The position numbers and the translations under genes are program-made. Shown here piece after piece: positions 34,200 through 44,851 of a stretch of DNA of 64,000 nucleotides. The stretch covers positions 68,883,801 to 68,947,800 of the forward strand of contig NC_052017.1 in NCBI RefSeq assembly GCF_015832195.1. Direction: 5' to 3'. The DNA comes from Motacilla alba alba. Its lineage: Eukaryota; Chordata; Aves; Passeriformes; Motacillidae. Position 1 is the stretch's first letter, and every line of letters begins with the position of its first letter. A model generated the notes under the pieces. It had not been told where the DNA came from and ran no database searches. It saw only the letters and a list, made by a program, of their open reading frames with translations.

Positions 34200-35160
34200 C
34201 ACCAAAGACCCGCCACCCGCAGCCTGTGACCTCCTGGCAGAGGCGCTGAGGAGGGCGCAGCCCTCGGTGCAGCCGGGCAGAGGGAGCTCGCCCCTTCCCC
34301 TCCCCTCCGCCACCCGCCGCGGTCCCCGGGCGGGGGGGGCAGCGCTGAGCACGGGAGACCCGCTCGGCCGTGGCAGGGCGTGGGTGGCAGCCGCAGAGCA
34401 CAGCCGCGGCCGTGCGGCCGCACACGCGTGAGTGCCCGAGGCGCAGGGGCGAGCGCGTCCTGCAGGGGCCGTGTAGCAGATCCACGCGGTGTGAACGCTG
34501 CGGAAGAGCGCGGCTAATGCAAGGACACGCACCCACGGGAGGGGGGATTAGTGTTGTTTTACTCTTAAAAAAAAAAAAAAAAGGGAGGGGGCAACCCTGG
34601 AGTCACACTCGTTCGAGGAGAAAAAACACCCAAGGAGGCTTTTTATAAAGGTACCCACGGGAGGTGAGTGGCAATGTGTGCGTGATGCCGTAGGGAGGTC
34701 CAGGCCTCCGGACTGAGTGTCTGCGACCTGCTCAGCGTTGGTCTGTGCTGGAAGAACCCCGAGGGTGCCGCGGAAACTGCGTGCGGGCTGGAGAGCCTCA
34801 CACGCGTGGGGAGATGCTTGGAGGGAGAGCAACAGGGACATCCTTCTGTCTCCGCAGATCCCTCTCCTCTCCGCCTTAGGGCTCGTACTCTGTGCACCTG
34901 TAGGAAGGGTCTCAAGCAGCGGCCGGGCTCCCACGTTTCCCTTTCCCCATTCGAGCTTTGGAAGGAACAGCCCCGAAGGAAGCGGCTGCTCCGGTTGCCC
35001 GGGCGCGCTCCACTCCGCGCCGCGCATTTCCCGCGGCACCTCCGGCAAATGCCGCCCTTGGAGACCGGCGCACGGAGCACCCTCCCGGCTCCCCCTAGGC
35101 TGCTCTCGAGCTGCCTCCCGTCACCTGCATAACTTCCATCATGGGACCGCTCCCGGGCAT
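34200..35160. promoter_or_regulatory. CpG islands before the GMDS 3' end
   Basis: CpG-dense at about 34200-34530 and 34890-35130. No gene recognised. Confidence 0.45.
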
Positions 35161-35439
35161 AGCTACCCACCCCCCCATCCTGCGATTGGCCTCCTTTTAA
35201 CATGGAGGTCCCCCCTACACGAAGTTAAAAAGCAGGAGATGCACTTTAAGAAAGTCCTGTGTGTCTCCCTCCTGTGAATCTTGCTCTTTGCTCACTTCCA
35301 GACATAAAGTTAAAATGATGGGAGTAATTGGTGGGTGGAAGATCCCAAACCAACGGGAAATGTATGGGCTTGACGACCTCTGGATAACCCAGGTACCTTG
35401 GCACAAAAAGCAAAAAAATATTTACTCACCTTGAAGTTT

Positions 35440-36357
35440 CTATTTTTTTAAAGCTTTTTTTTATTTATTTAGTTTTTATTTCTTAAGTCATCTTTTGAAA
35501 TGGTTCACGCTCCTGTCTGAGGTTTAATTATAGTACGCAGGAAGAGGGTGGAAGGGGAATGGTTTGATTCTTGGGGGAGGGGGTCAAAAACCAAAACACC
35601 CTAATCTCCCCGGATTGAGAAGGTGCTGGACAAAAAGGCTTTCTGTGACTCATGCACACTCTGAAATGAAGATCTGAAAAACATATACATGCCCCAGCTT
35701 GACTGGTTTGAAAGCGATTCCAGCAATTAGGAATTAATTCAGCATGGTCAAAAGGCGATTTCACTGCAAGTTATATCAAGTTATCCAAACTTTTACAGAG
35801 TTCAGGTGCTGGAAATGGGCTGCTGGGGTGGAGGTAAGGCTGCAGGAAAGAAAAACAAGGAGTGTTCAGGAAAGGCAGAAAGGGCAAGCTGTGGAACAAG
35901 GTCTGGAGGCATGGTGAGCCCATGTTTGCAACCAAGGTCTGCTAATGTGGAGAAGGGAGGAGTGGGGGGCAGGGAATGCTTTTTTTTTCAGATGGGATTA
36001 AGTACTAAAAATGTGCTGGAGATCCTAGAGAATAGAAAGAGGAGTCTCAACTACAAATGAAATCAATGGGTTTGGCTGATCAATTTTTCAGGTACAGTAT
36101 GATCCTTCCCCAGTTAGTGGCAGAGGACAGATTTAGCCCAGGCGGAGCTGACCCTGGGATGATGTATGGGGCAAGAGGCACTGGGAGGATGTAGAGGGTG
36201 GGGGCAGGAATAAAACTGGTCTTTTAGACACAGGCAGGCCAACAATAAAACCATCACAGGGAGGGCCAGCTGCCCACCCTGGTGGCTCATGGCAGTGCTG
36301 GCCATGGGTTGCACCTGCAGCATGGGTCCTGGGATGCTTGCTGGGCCCAGCCAGGGC
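35440..36357 (-). other. GMDS: GMDS 3' UTR (approximate)
   Basis: The minus-strand sequence after the GMDS stop shows no AATAAA until a cluster at 35460-35480, giving a UTR near 0.9 kb. An ATTAAA variant at 35523-35528 could end it slightly earlier. Extent is inferred. Confidence 0.45.
35460..35480 (-). terminator. GMDS: Cluster of three AATAAA poly(A) signals for GMDS
   Basis: On the minus strand AATAAA occurs at 35475-35480, 35464-35469 and 35460-35465. These are the first canonical hexamers after the GMDS stop codon. Downstream sequence is T-poor, so usage is uncertain. Confidence 0.4.
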
Positions 36358-36420
36358 TCAGGCATTGGGGTTGTTCCTCATGAGCTCCACGTCAGCGTCC
36401 ACCATCTCCCTCACCAGCTC
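36358..36420 (-). CDS. GMDS: GDP-mannose 4,6-dehydratase, last coding exon and stop
   Basis: A 63-nt exon reading ELVREMVDADVELMRNNPNA followed by TGA. As I remember it, the human protein ends ELVREMVHADVELMRTNPNA, so two of 20 residues differ (H to D, T to N). The minus-strand acceptor TTCCTGCAG abuts 36420. It joins the upstream exon in phase 0 across a 385-nt intron (36421-36805). The gene is transcribed toward FOXC1, so the two genes are convergent, with about 10.5 kb between the FOXC1 transcript end and this stop. Confidence 0.96.
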   Translation of the reverse strand, partial: ELVREMVDADVELMRNNPNA

Positions 36421-36805
36421 CTGCAGGAAGGAGAGAGACAGATGAGGCCCCAGTGCAGGGACAAATGGGCAGCATGTCAGGAATGCCCCAGAGCACGACA
36501 AGACCCCCTGGCCCCCCACAGCAGAACCAGGAGAGGACGGGGCCTTGTTGGGCCCTCCCACAGCGGCCCAGGCCCAGGCCCTGGTGTGTCGGTGCGCTGC
36601 TGTGCCCTGGGACGCCCGTCGCTGCCACAGCGTCTGCTTTCTGCAAAGCAAGGATCCATCATGCAGAGGCACCCAAAGTGGGGTTTCTCAGGGTGCCCAG
36701 GTCACCCCACACAGAGGTGTCCCCCTTCCTTTCCCCTCCCTGGGAATTGTTTTTAGAGGACATCAACACCCAGCAGGTACAAAGTATGCCAGAACGGCCA
36801 CTCAC
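36421..36805 (-). other. GMDS: GMDS final intron (385 nt)
   Basis: Bounded by GTGAGT at the donor side (36805 downward) and a pyrimidine-rich TTCCTGCAG acceptor at 36421 on the minus strand. Moderately GC-rich. Open frames inside it are extensions of the exons, not genes. Confidence 0.9.
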
Positions 36806-36874
36806 ATCAAACGTGACTCTCGGCTTCCAGTTCAGCTTTTGCCTGGCCTTGGTGCAGTCCCCTTGCAGAAAATC
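36806..36874 (-). CDS. GMDS: GDP-mannose 4,6-dehydratase, penultimate coding exon
   Basis: GMDS converts GDP-D-mannose to GDP-4-keto-6-deoxy-D-mannose with NADP, the first step of de novo GDP-L-fucose synthesis in the cytosol. It is an extended short-chain dehydrogenase/reductase. This 69-nt exon encodes 23 residues beginning DFLQGDCTKARQ and continuing KLNWKPRVTFD, almost identical to the human C-terminal segment. On the minus strand the acceptor is ...TTCCACAG before 36874 and the donor is GTGAGT after 36806. Both introns are phase 0. The segment belongs to the C-terminal substrate-binding part, not the catalytic YxxxK region. The preceding exon, which should end in RPTEV, was not found in the window. 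Confidence 0.95.
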
Positions 36875-38394
36875 CTGTGGAAAAGAAGAGAGAGGCACTG
36901 CAAGGACTGCTACCTTCCCCACCCCGATGGCCTCCCCATTGCTTCTGCTTCCCTGTGCGCTGGACATGGACTGGGCCCACTATTGGACTCTCCCAAGGAC
37001 AAACTACTTCTCTTGAAGATGCAAGTTTAGTGGAAGCTCATATGCCTATTAAATCACCAGGAGGCAGCATCCTTTTGCCAGGCTGTTTCAGATAGAAAGA
37101 GCTATTCTTTGTGTGTACAGAGAGGACTTGAACTCCAGCCTCACAGCCATATAATGGTGAACATTTTATAAGAAGTTATTGTACATCTTAGTCATGCTAG
37201 TGAATGAGCTGATTCAAATTCTTTTCCCATTTGTTTAAATAATATAAATCGCAGAGCTAAAAAGGCACCTAGTCTCTTTCAAATAAAAACATGATCACAG
37301 ACAAATGATGTTGAAAGACTGTTGTGGGTATGGGTAACCACATGCAACACCAGTAAACATCCAGCTTTTGAATGTGTACATATTTTTTTCCTAGAGTATT
37401 TTGAGTATCCACATGCAAATAAAAGTCTAAATCTCTCAGAAATTAAAAGAAATTGCCTTGAAATCATTACAGAAACTAAGAGTTTGGTCATGTTCACCTT
37501 ACTGTTCAAGCCACCACACCAAAACAATTTTACAACCAGTCATTAAACATAATGTAATAAAATTAAACAAAGACAAAATCTGCTTTAACTGCATTTCTAA
37601 TTGAATACAAAAACTGACTGTATCTTTCTTTAAAATTGGAAGACTGTTTAAACAGTTAGCTTTTTCCAAATGTATGTGTTGATTGAATAAAACATATAAT
37701 CTCTTCTCACAAGCTGTGTATCTTTGTAGCAATAAGTACTAAAATTATATTTCTCTAGGTTTAAAGAAACCCAAACAAACCCAGCTTGGTTACAAAACAA
37801 CAAAGCTAAGGCTTAATTCTCCTCTTCCATTTGACTTTATGGTGGTAACACAGCAGGCTTTCCAGAAAAATGCAAGGACTGCTTTTTCTCTCCCTCTTCC
37901 ACCCTCTGACCAGCGGTGGAGCTAAGGAGCATTTTGTGAATGTAGATTTTTTTTTTTTTTTAAACTTGTAATACTGCATGCTACATTTTTCAGATGCTCT
38001 CTGTTATCTTATGCGGTTCAGATCATGTTAACTTCCAAAATCACCTCATCCTCTGCAGTAAAATATAGGAAATTCTTCTTCATAATTGTACACAAGAAAG
38101 CTAGACAGCTTGCTTCCAGGAGCAGAGGAAACCCACCAAAGGAAATATGGCACTGAAGTAGGGGTTGTGGAGCAAACACGTCTGCCGAGACTTATTCCAG
38201 GCAGCAGTTTTACTAGTTCAGTCTTTAGGCTAAAAAGCATTTCATCCTGCCTTCAGAAGAGAGTAAACAGATGGATCAGAACAAAATGATATGAAAATTA
38301 AAAAAATGCCATCATTTCCTTAAATTAGACTAAATTATTTCCTACTGCAGCCCTATAATAGGCTTTTTGAAACTGCAGCAGACATTTGAGGCCA

Positions 38395-38522
38395 AGTCAT
38401 GCAAAACTGCATCAACTTGAGGGATCCCCTGGAGGGTTGTGTGAATATGGATTGCAAAATCTGGTTTGAAATGGGAAAGACGCCCATTAACTTTGATAAA
38501 ATTTGGATCAGACTCTAATGTG
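38395..38522. repeat. Ancient interspersed repeat remnant
   Basis: ACGCCCATTAACTTTGATAA followed by ATTTGGATCAGACTCTAATG matches the form of the CCATTGACTTCAATGG ... GGATCAGGCCC repeats common in amniotes. Diverged. Confidence 0.35.
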
Positions 38523-41509
38523 CTCATGGGGGTATGTCTTTTATCTGGAGTTCAGTGTGATTTACATACGTGTGTATATAGATGTGTCTGGAAACAAGGA
38601 AATCCTTCATAAAATAATAATTTCAGTATAAAAACAATTGCCTTTTATTCAGCCCTGATTCAAGCCATTAGCTAGAAGTGAAGTGTTTTCATATCACCTT
38701 GTTTTATGTCATAAAAGCTATATCATAAAGCTTAGATTTTAATTTTTATAAATGCTGTGTAAGTAAAACTTTTACATCCACAATCTTTGTATCAAAAACT
38801 TGCTTTGAAACTAATCTTTATCTATGATATTGGCTTCCCATTTTAAAGAAAAAATTACTAGGAAGCACAAAATAAATTGCCAGGGCTTGCTGTATTAGCT
38901 GCATTCTGCTTTTGAACAGCTTGGGAGCAGTCTTTTAACTGTCTTGGACAAATGCTTTTTCTTAAAACAGATCATCTAAAAAAATACTTTACCTAATTCC
39001 AGCCCTTTATTCAAAAACATAAACACTCATCTGCTGAGTAGGCCAAAATAAGGTTGGGGGTAGGGTGCAAATCAGTAAAAGGGAAGTATTTGCAGTGCTG
39101 GATTATACACAGAGATCACACAAACAACTAGTATGTTGAAGCCATCTAGGTATAAAAGCCCTCATATTTTTCCTTTAAAAATTCACAAGCTTTAATATTA
39201 ATGCAGTAAAGGTATTAGGACATAATCTGTGAGGAAAAAAAAATAAAAGGGGGAGATAAAGGAAGATTTAATATATATGATACTACAAATTCCCCAGCTG
39301 ACTTGGGTTAAAAGATTTTAAGTGGGTCTCCTGAAGAAGTTTGTGTCCTTTTGAGAAACACAATTTTGTTAATTTACTTGAAAACAGCATTACAGACAAA
39401 ATATCTCCCAGGCACTCTTAAAAAGGTTCACTTACGGAAGTTACTAGGTACAGAGGCCAAAGGAAACCATAATATTAACACCATATTACACCTAAACTCA
39501 AGGTTTGATTGTATTCCTATTAGTCAAAGCTTCAACACTGAATGGAAATGATGACTGAAACAAAGCTATTCCTGATTAAAGGATTGTATTGCAGTCATGT
39601 TTCCTGTATTTTTCTACAAGTAGCTCATAATATGAAAACAATAAGGTAATTACAATAAAATAAGAATATTAAAAAAAAAAAGCTTCGCTTGGAACAAAAT
39701 GACTGCTTGTTTATATTATTTAAGTTATTTAAGTCTTTCACTGAAACCAGAGATGCATCTGTCAGGCTTCCAAAAGGAAAAAAAAAATTCCACAAACAAC
39801 CCCACCATCCAAAAAAACCCCTCTGGTATATTAATCACTAAAGTGTATTAAGTTTTCAACAGCAGGGCATCACTTTCTGGAACTACATCCAGATCAGAAA
39901 GCAAAGAAAGAAGAGACCAGATTCCATTGGAGAAAACCGGAATTTTTATTTATTTGGGGATGGGGAGGTGGTTTGGGGAAATGGGGGGTGGTTCTTGAAA
40001 AACATCTGCTGCTGAATATAAACTGCCCCGTATCCCTACTCCTAATGGGAAAGCACCTGATGAAATGACACCACTTCGTGTTTTATATTCCTGTAGGATT
40101 ACTTTTTCTGTGCCATTGTGCTTTACAGACTGACAGGAAAACAAAGCCCTTTGACTCCCTGAAAACTCTGAGGGTTTAGATACTGAGCTTAGAGTCTATA
40201 ACCCTGAAAACACTGACTAAGGCTTTCTGTTGTTTTTACAGCACTCAGATCATGAACATAAAATCAAGCCTTTGCTTTTACCTATCCATTTTGTAAGGAG
40301 CAAGTCCTTATTTTCCATGCAAGCAGTTAACATAAGTGTCTCGTAATGACAAGTTTTAATGGCACACTAAGAGTCAGAAACAATATCCAGGTAAATATTT
40401 AAAGGGAAGGAAGATGGAAAGACAGCAGTCAAATTCCCTGTTGCCACTTAATATGAGCAAGTATATTCTCCTATGGCTTTATATTCAGCTCATATGTCAT
40501 ATGACTGCCTCTCAGAGAACAGAATGAGTTCTTATGATGTGAGTTTTTTATGTTTTACATTTTCTGCAATTGAGGCTGTGTAACTGTGTAGAAAATACCC
40601 CATTATTACAAAATCTGCTTTTGTGATTATTCAATTTTGTTGTACAAATGCACACACATGAATGCATACAGATAAGCAGCAAGAAATTTGTTATGCAATG
40701 TGGTAAGGCATTTTTAAATTTGGCTTTTAAACCATGAGGCAAAAATGTAAAATATTTTAATGTAAATATCACATTTCCCAAGCTCTTGTTCTGAGTGGCA
40801 TTGCGACTCCTATTTTGTCTTGAGCAGTGATTGATCTGATTTCACTGTGCATTGTATCACTGTCTCATTCAATTAACTTTAACTGAAAATTTAAAGCCTC
40901 AAGACAACGTAAGAAAAAGGAGATAGTGTGGCTTGAAAGAAGGCCAAGGCTTCCTTTATTACTACAGCTCAGTTGATTCCCTTTCAAATGTACCTTCACT
41001 GAATCCAGCACCCAGTGCCAGCTTTTGCTTTCTGTTACACCAGAATAAAACTAAGACCAAGTCCTCAGTAAAACACCTGTGATGGAATTGTGCCCAGCTC
41101 TGCTTGCTGAAGCACAGACAAGGCTTTACCTCTAAAAATAAACAAACTTGATCTAAGCATACAACAGTATAACTACATCTGAAAAGAAGCCAGGGTTACG
41201 TTCACAATCAGCACCACTGCTTGGAAGATGATTTGTTACATCAGGGCTCCCATAAGCAAAGAGCACTGACCCAGATTGGTGGAGGCTCTGGCTTGAGTGT
41301 TTACTCTTGCACTTTTTTTTGCTCTAGATGTGTTTTCAAAAGGGTTTCAAGAATAGAGGAGCCAAAGTTTCCTGCAAAACCCACTAGTGTTTTATTTTCT
41401 TTATTTTCTTCTTAAAACCATTACCTTTTAGCTTTAACTTATCCCATTAAAAAAACCCCAACAAAACACATAGATACTTGATTAGACTGCAATAGGGTGT
41501 TTTCATCAT

Positions 41510-41835
41510 TATCATGGAATCCTAGAATGGTTTGGGTTGGAAGGCACCTTTAAGTTCATATAGTACAAACTTTCTGCACTGAGTAGGGACATCTTCAACT
41601 AGGTCAGTTACTCAGAGCCCCATCCAACCTGACCTCGAAGGTTTCCAGGGATGGGACATCTTCTACCTCTCTGGGCAATCTGCTTCAGATGCTTCAGTGT
41701 TTCACCACTCTCATCATAAAAAATTTCTGCCCTATATTTTGTCTAAATCTACCCTCTTTAAGTTTAAAACCATTACCCTATTACCCTTTGTCCTATCACA
41801 ACAGGCCCCACTAAAAATTTATATCGCATGTATAT
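41510..41835 (-). mobile_element. CR1 retroposon 3' fragment
   Basis: Reads (+ strand) TCATGGAATCCTAGAATGG then GGTTGGAAGGCACCTTTAAG, and later CTCTGGGCAATCTGCTTCAG and CCTTTGTCCTATCACAACAG. This is the classic reverse complement of the avian CR1 (non-LTR LINE) 3' end. The element is 5'-truncated and carries no intact reverse transcriptase. Visible divergence suggests moderate age. It lies in the GMDS intron. Confidence 0.93.
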
Positions 41836-43139
41836 ACTAAGGTTTATCTTATGAAATAATCTCCTCTTTGTGTACTTCCTGAAACATTTTACATAGCATT
41901 TTTTAAAGAGGGTTCAAGTAGCAAATCTCCGTAGTAACAGCAGCTCCACAGTACATATGTGCATCTGCTGCAGCTTATTGCTTGGAGAACAGCCTTGCTG
42001 AAGTGTTGCAAACACGTCAGGAGACTGCATGCATTGCTCACTAGGCAGTTCTTTCACCATCAACCTTATTCCCCATTCCCTAGTGTTCCACCACACTTGC
42101 CACCAGGCCCAGGGACATCGTGCTTTAACCCAGATGCAACATTGGAAAACAGTTACTGTGACTTCTTTTGAGCACTCTGTTAAGAAAAGTAGAAATATCT
42201 GACTAAACTAGAGCTGTAGAGTCTGTAAACTTGTGCCTTACTGGTGCAAAATTCAATGCACGGCTAAGCTGAGCTTGGATCAAACCCCAGAAGGAGTCGC
42301 AGTAATGAGCACTGTGTCTCCTGTGTGCTGCTCTGCCTGTTCTTCTGGAGATCCATGGGACAGAGAACACTGGCTTGGCTTCTTTGCAAAGGGTAGTATT
42401 TGTTATAATATCTATAGTAACAGGGATGAAAACCCTGTATAATCATAAAGCAAGAAACTCCTATCTCCATATTAAATGTGAGGAGACTGAAGATACAACA
42501 TATTGAAGAGCGAAGCCCAAGCCTAACAAGGAGCACAATAAACATCTCCAGGAATTTAAGATGAGCCAAAATGTGTTGTCGCTCAGTTTTCATTTTTTCT
42601 TTCCACTGTTCTTAGAAAAGCAAAGTTGTGGAGCTGTTGGGGTACCAAGGGAATAGAAGAATGCCAGTGAATTTGGTTCCTGATCTAAATTTGTTTTAAT
42701 GCAGCATGAACAGACTGCTTTCCACTCTTGGGTCAGCAGTCTTTTGCAGAAAGACAGTATTGTTTGCAAAGAACCACAGGAAAAGGCAAAAGGCAAAAGC
42801 AACCAATAGGCTGAAACTCACATATAACTAAATGCCATTGAAAGTAAGAGGCACAATGTTTTTTTTCCCCTAGCATGTTTTCCTATGCAAATCCCCTCCC
42901 TATTCAGAAAGTTTAATCTTTACTAAAACCATGTTGAGGAGGAAGGGAAGGGGAAAGAATGACTTGAGGAAAGGACTGATTCTGCGCGGCGCTGGCCCCT
43001 GTACATCTGACGGATCTTGGCAGGCTGCGAGTGCTGGGCATCTTTAGGGTAAGGTCTTATCTCGGAACCCCCCTGTACTCTAGCAATAAGGCATCAACAC
43101 AAACCACACAGTCAATAAAACCTGAGCACAACCTTGGCT

Positions 43140-43300
43140 TTTCCACCAGGAACCAGGGGCGTTAGAACAGCGGCTTTATCTTATCAGTTTGATAATCTTT
43201 AATTTGACCAGCTTCCAAAGGGTTAAGGCAAATGAACTCGGAACAGCAATAAACATTAGGGCGATAATAACAGTAATGGAGCTCCTCTCCCTCCTCCTCC
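43140..43300. promoter_or_regulatory. Candidate enhancer with clustered GATA sites
   Basis: CTTTATCTTATCAGTTTGAT followed by AATCTTT (43174-43200) carries three GATA cores in both orientations. GCGATAATAAC lies near 43260. Repeat-free and motif-dense. Confidence 0.4.
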
Positions 43301-43439
43301 TCCTCCCCAACTCCCTCCCCTGCGCCTTCTCCACTTCGCTGCTGCCTATCAGCCCCAACCGAAGCCGAAGCCAGACCTCTCTTTCAATGACAGGGGGTGA
43401 TAAGAGACTCGAAGAAAACAGCAAGCTGTCTGGTCTGCT

Positions 43440-43760
43440 CAGGAAGTCGGGGACGGGTGGTATTGTCCATCAGCGGGGCCACGCGGCGGCCGGAGGCCGG
43501 GAACAATGCTCCGCTCTGGGGAAATGGGCTCACTCAGCGCCGGTCCTGGCAGCCCCACCGCCAGCACAGATAAAGCGCCGAGGCAGGAGGGGCTGGCCCC
43601 AGGTGCCTCCGGGGCCGCCGCCGGACTCGAATCGCGGAGCCGGAGGCGGTGCCGCCGCTCACGGCCGCGGGGCCGCAGCCGGGGAGGAGAGACCTCGGCT
43701 CCGGGGCGAGCACCGGCGGGGCTGCAGGCACAAGAGCCCCTCACAGGGCTGAGCGTTACT
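43440..43760. promoter_or_regulatory. CpG island inside the GMDS intron
   Basis: CpG-rich block in otherwise AT-rich intron, directly beside a GATA-site cluster (43174-43200). Could be an alternative or orphan promoter, or a Polycomb-type element. Confidence 0.5.
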
Positions 43761-44362
43761 CAGATCTGTCCATTTGCCAAGCGAAGCCTGAGAAAACATC
43801 TTGGCCAGAGCCGTCCCTCGAGCCAGATAAAATTCCTCCCGAATTACAGCCCGATATCCCCGAAGCCAGTGCTGAATTTCACTCGCTTTGGATCCGGAGC
43901 TGAGCTCACTCATCAGGAGCCGTCCCGCACAGCTCTGTGCCAGGGCATCCCGCTGCAAGTAGGACCACGGCTGCTTTTCGGGCTGCCACGCATGAGGCAG
44001 CCCGGAGAGTGTTCCCCCTGCAGCAGGGAAAGCCCTGCCGCCTCAAAGAGCGAAATTCCTGCAGCTGGCTGCAGTGAGGCGGGGGCGCTTCCCTCCCTCG
44101 CAGTCTGCCCTGAGGCCCACTTTTGCATGCCTGGGAAGACCTGGAAATTGTTCCCCAGCCTGGATGTAAGCGCAATTGTATCCTCAGCTCACGGCCCTGC
44201 GAAGTGCCAAAGAGGCTTCCGAGTAGCAAGAACATTTCTAGTTCAGAGGAGTTCTTCTCCTAAATAAGCAGGGAACTTCTGGACGAGAGGAAGAAAATCA
44301 AACCCACTCCTTCTCCATATACAGACCATAATTATGATAGTTCAGGCATGAGGGCTGGACAC

Positions 44363-44851
44363 AATCCCAGAATCAGAGAAAGGTTTAAGTTGGAAGGACA
44401 ATAAAGATCATCTAGTTCCAGCTCCCCTGCCATGGGCAGGAACACCTTCCACTAGACATGATTGCTTCAAGCTCCATCCAGCCTGGCCTTGAACACTTCC
44501 AGGGACGGGGCATCCACAGCTTCTCTGACAACCTGTTCCAGTGCCTCACCTCCCACACAGTAAAGAATTTCTTCCTGATACCTAATCTGATCCCTCTTAC
44601 AGTTTAGTTTAAAGCAATTCCCCCTTGTCCTCTCACTACATCCTTCATACAGTCCCTCTCCAGCTCTCTAGTAGGTTCCCTGTAGGTACTGGAAGTCTGC
44701 TCTATTTCTATCTTCTCTCTAGGCTGAATAACCTCAAGTCTTTTAGCCGGTCTTCATAGGAGGTGTGCTCCAGCCCTCTGACCACCTTTGCAGTCCTCCT
44801 CTGGCCTTGCTCCAGCAGAAGCCCTTCCTTTCTCATATGTTGTACTGAGTC
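44363..44851 (-). mobile_element. CR1 retroposon 3' fragment
   Basis: Reads GATCATCTAGTTCCAGCTCC, then CATCCAGCCTGGCCTTGAAC, AGTAAAGAATTTCTTCCTGA and CTTTTAGCCGGTCTTCATAG on the + strand, which is CR1 in reverse orientation. It is longer and closer to consensus than the copy at 41.5 kb, with the same orientation. 5'-truncated and non-coding. Confidence 0.95.

Larger units (their letters stand above)
25831..35439. other. FOXC1-GMDS intergenic interval
   Basis: No gene recognised. It alternates CpG islands with AT-rich enhancer-like stretches and simple repeats, listed individually. Long open frames here lie in GC-rich blocks and have low-complexity Arg/Pro/Gly/Ala composition. Confidence 0.65.

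Noticed and set aside
36289..37030. Several + strand open frames over the GMDS exons
   Set aside because: They run antisense to the clearly homologous GMDS exons and have no family resemblance.
43506..44267. 253-codon open frame across the intronic CpG island
   Set aside because: Composition changes with base content and there is no recognisable domain or flanking splice signal. The CpG island is kept as a finding instead.
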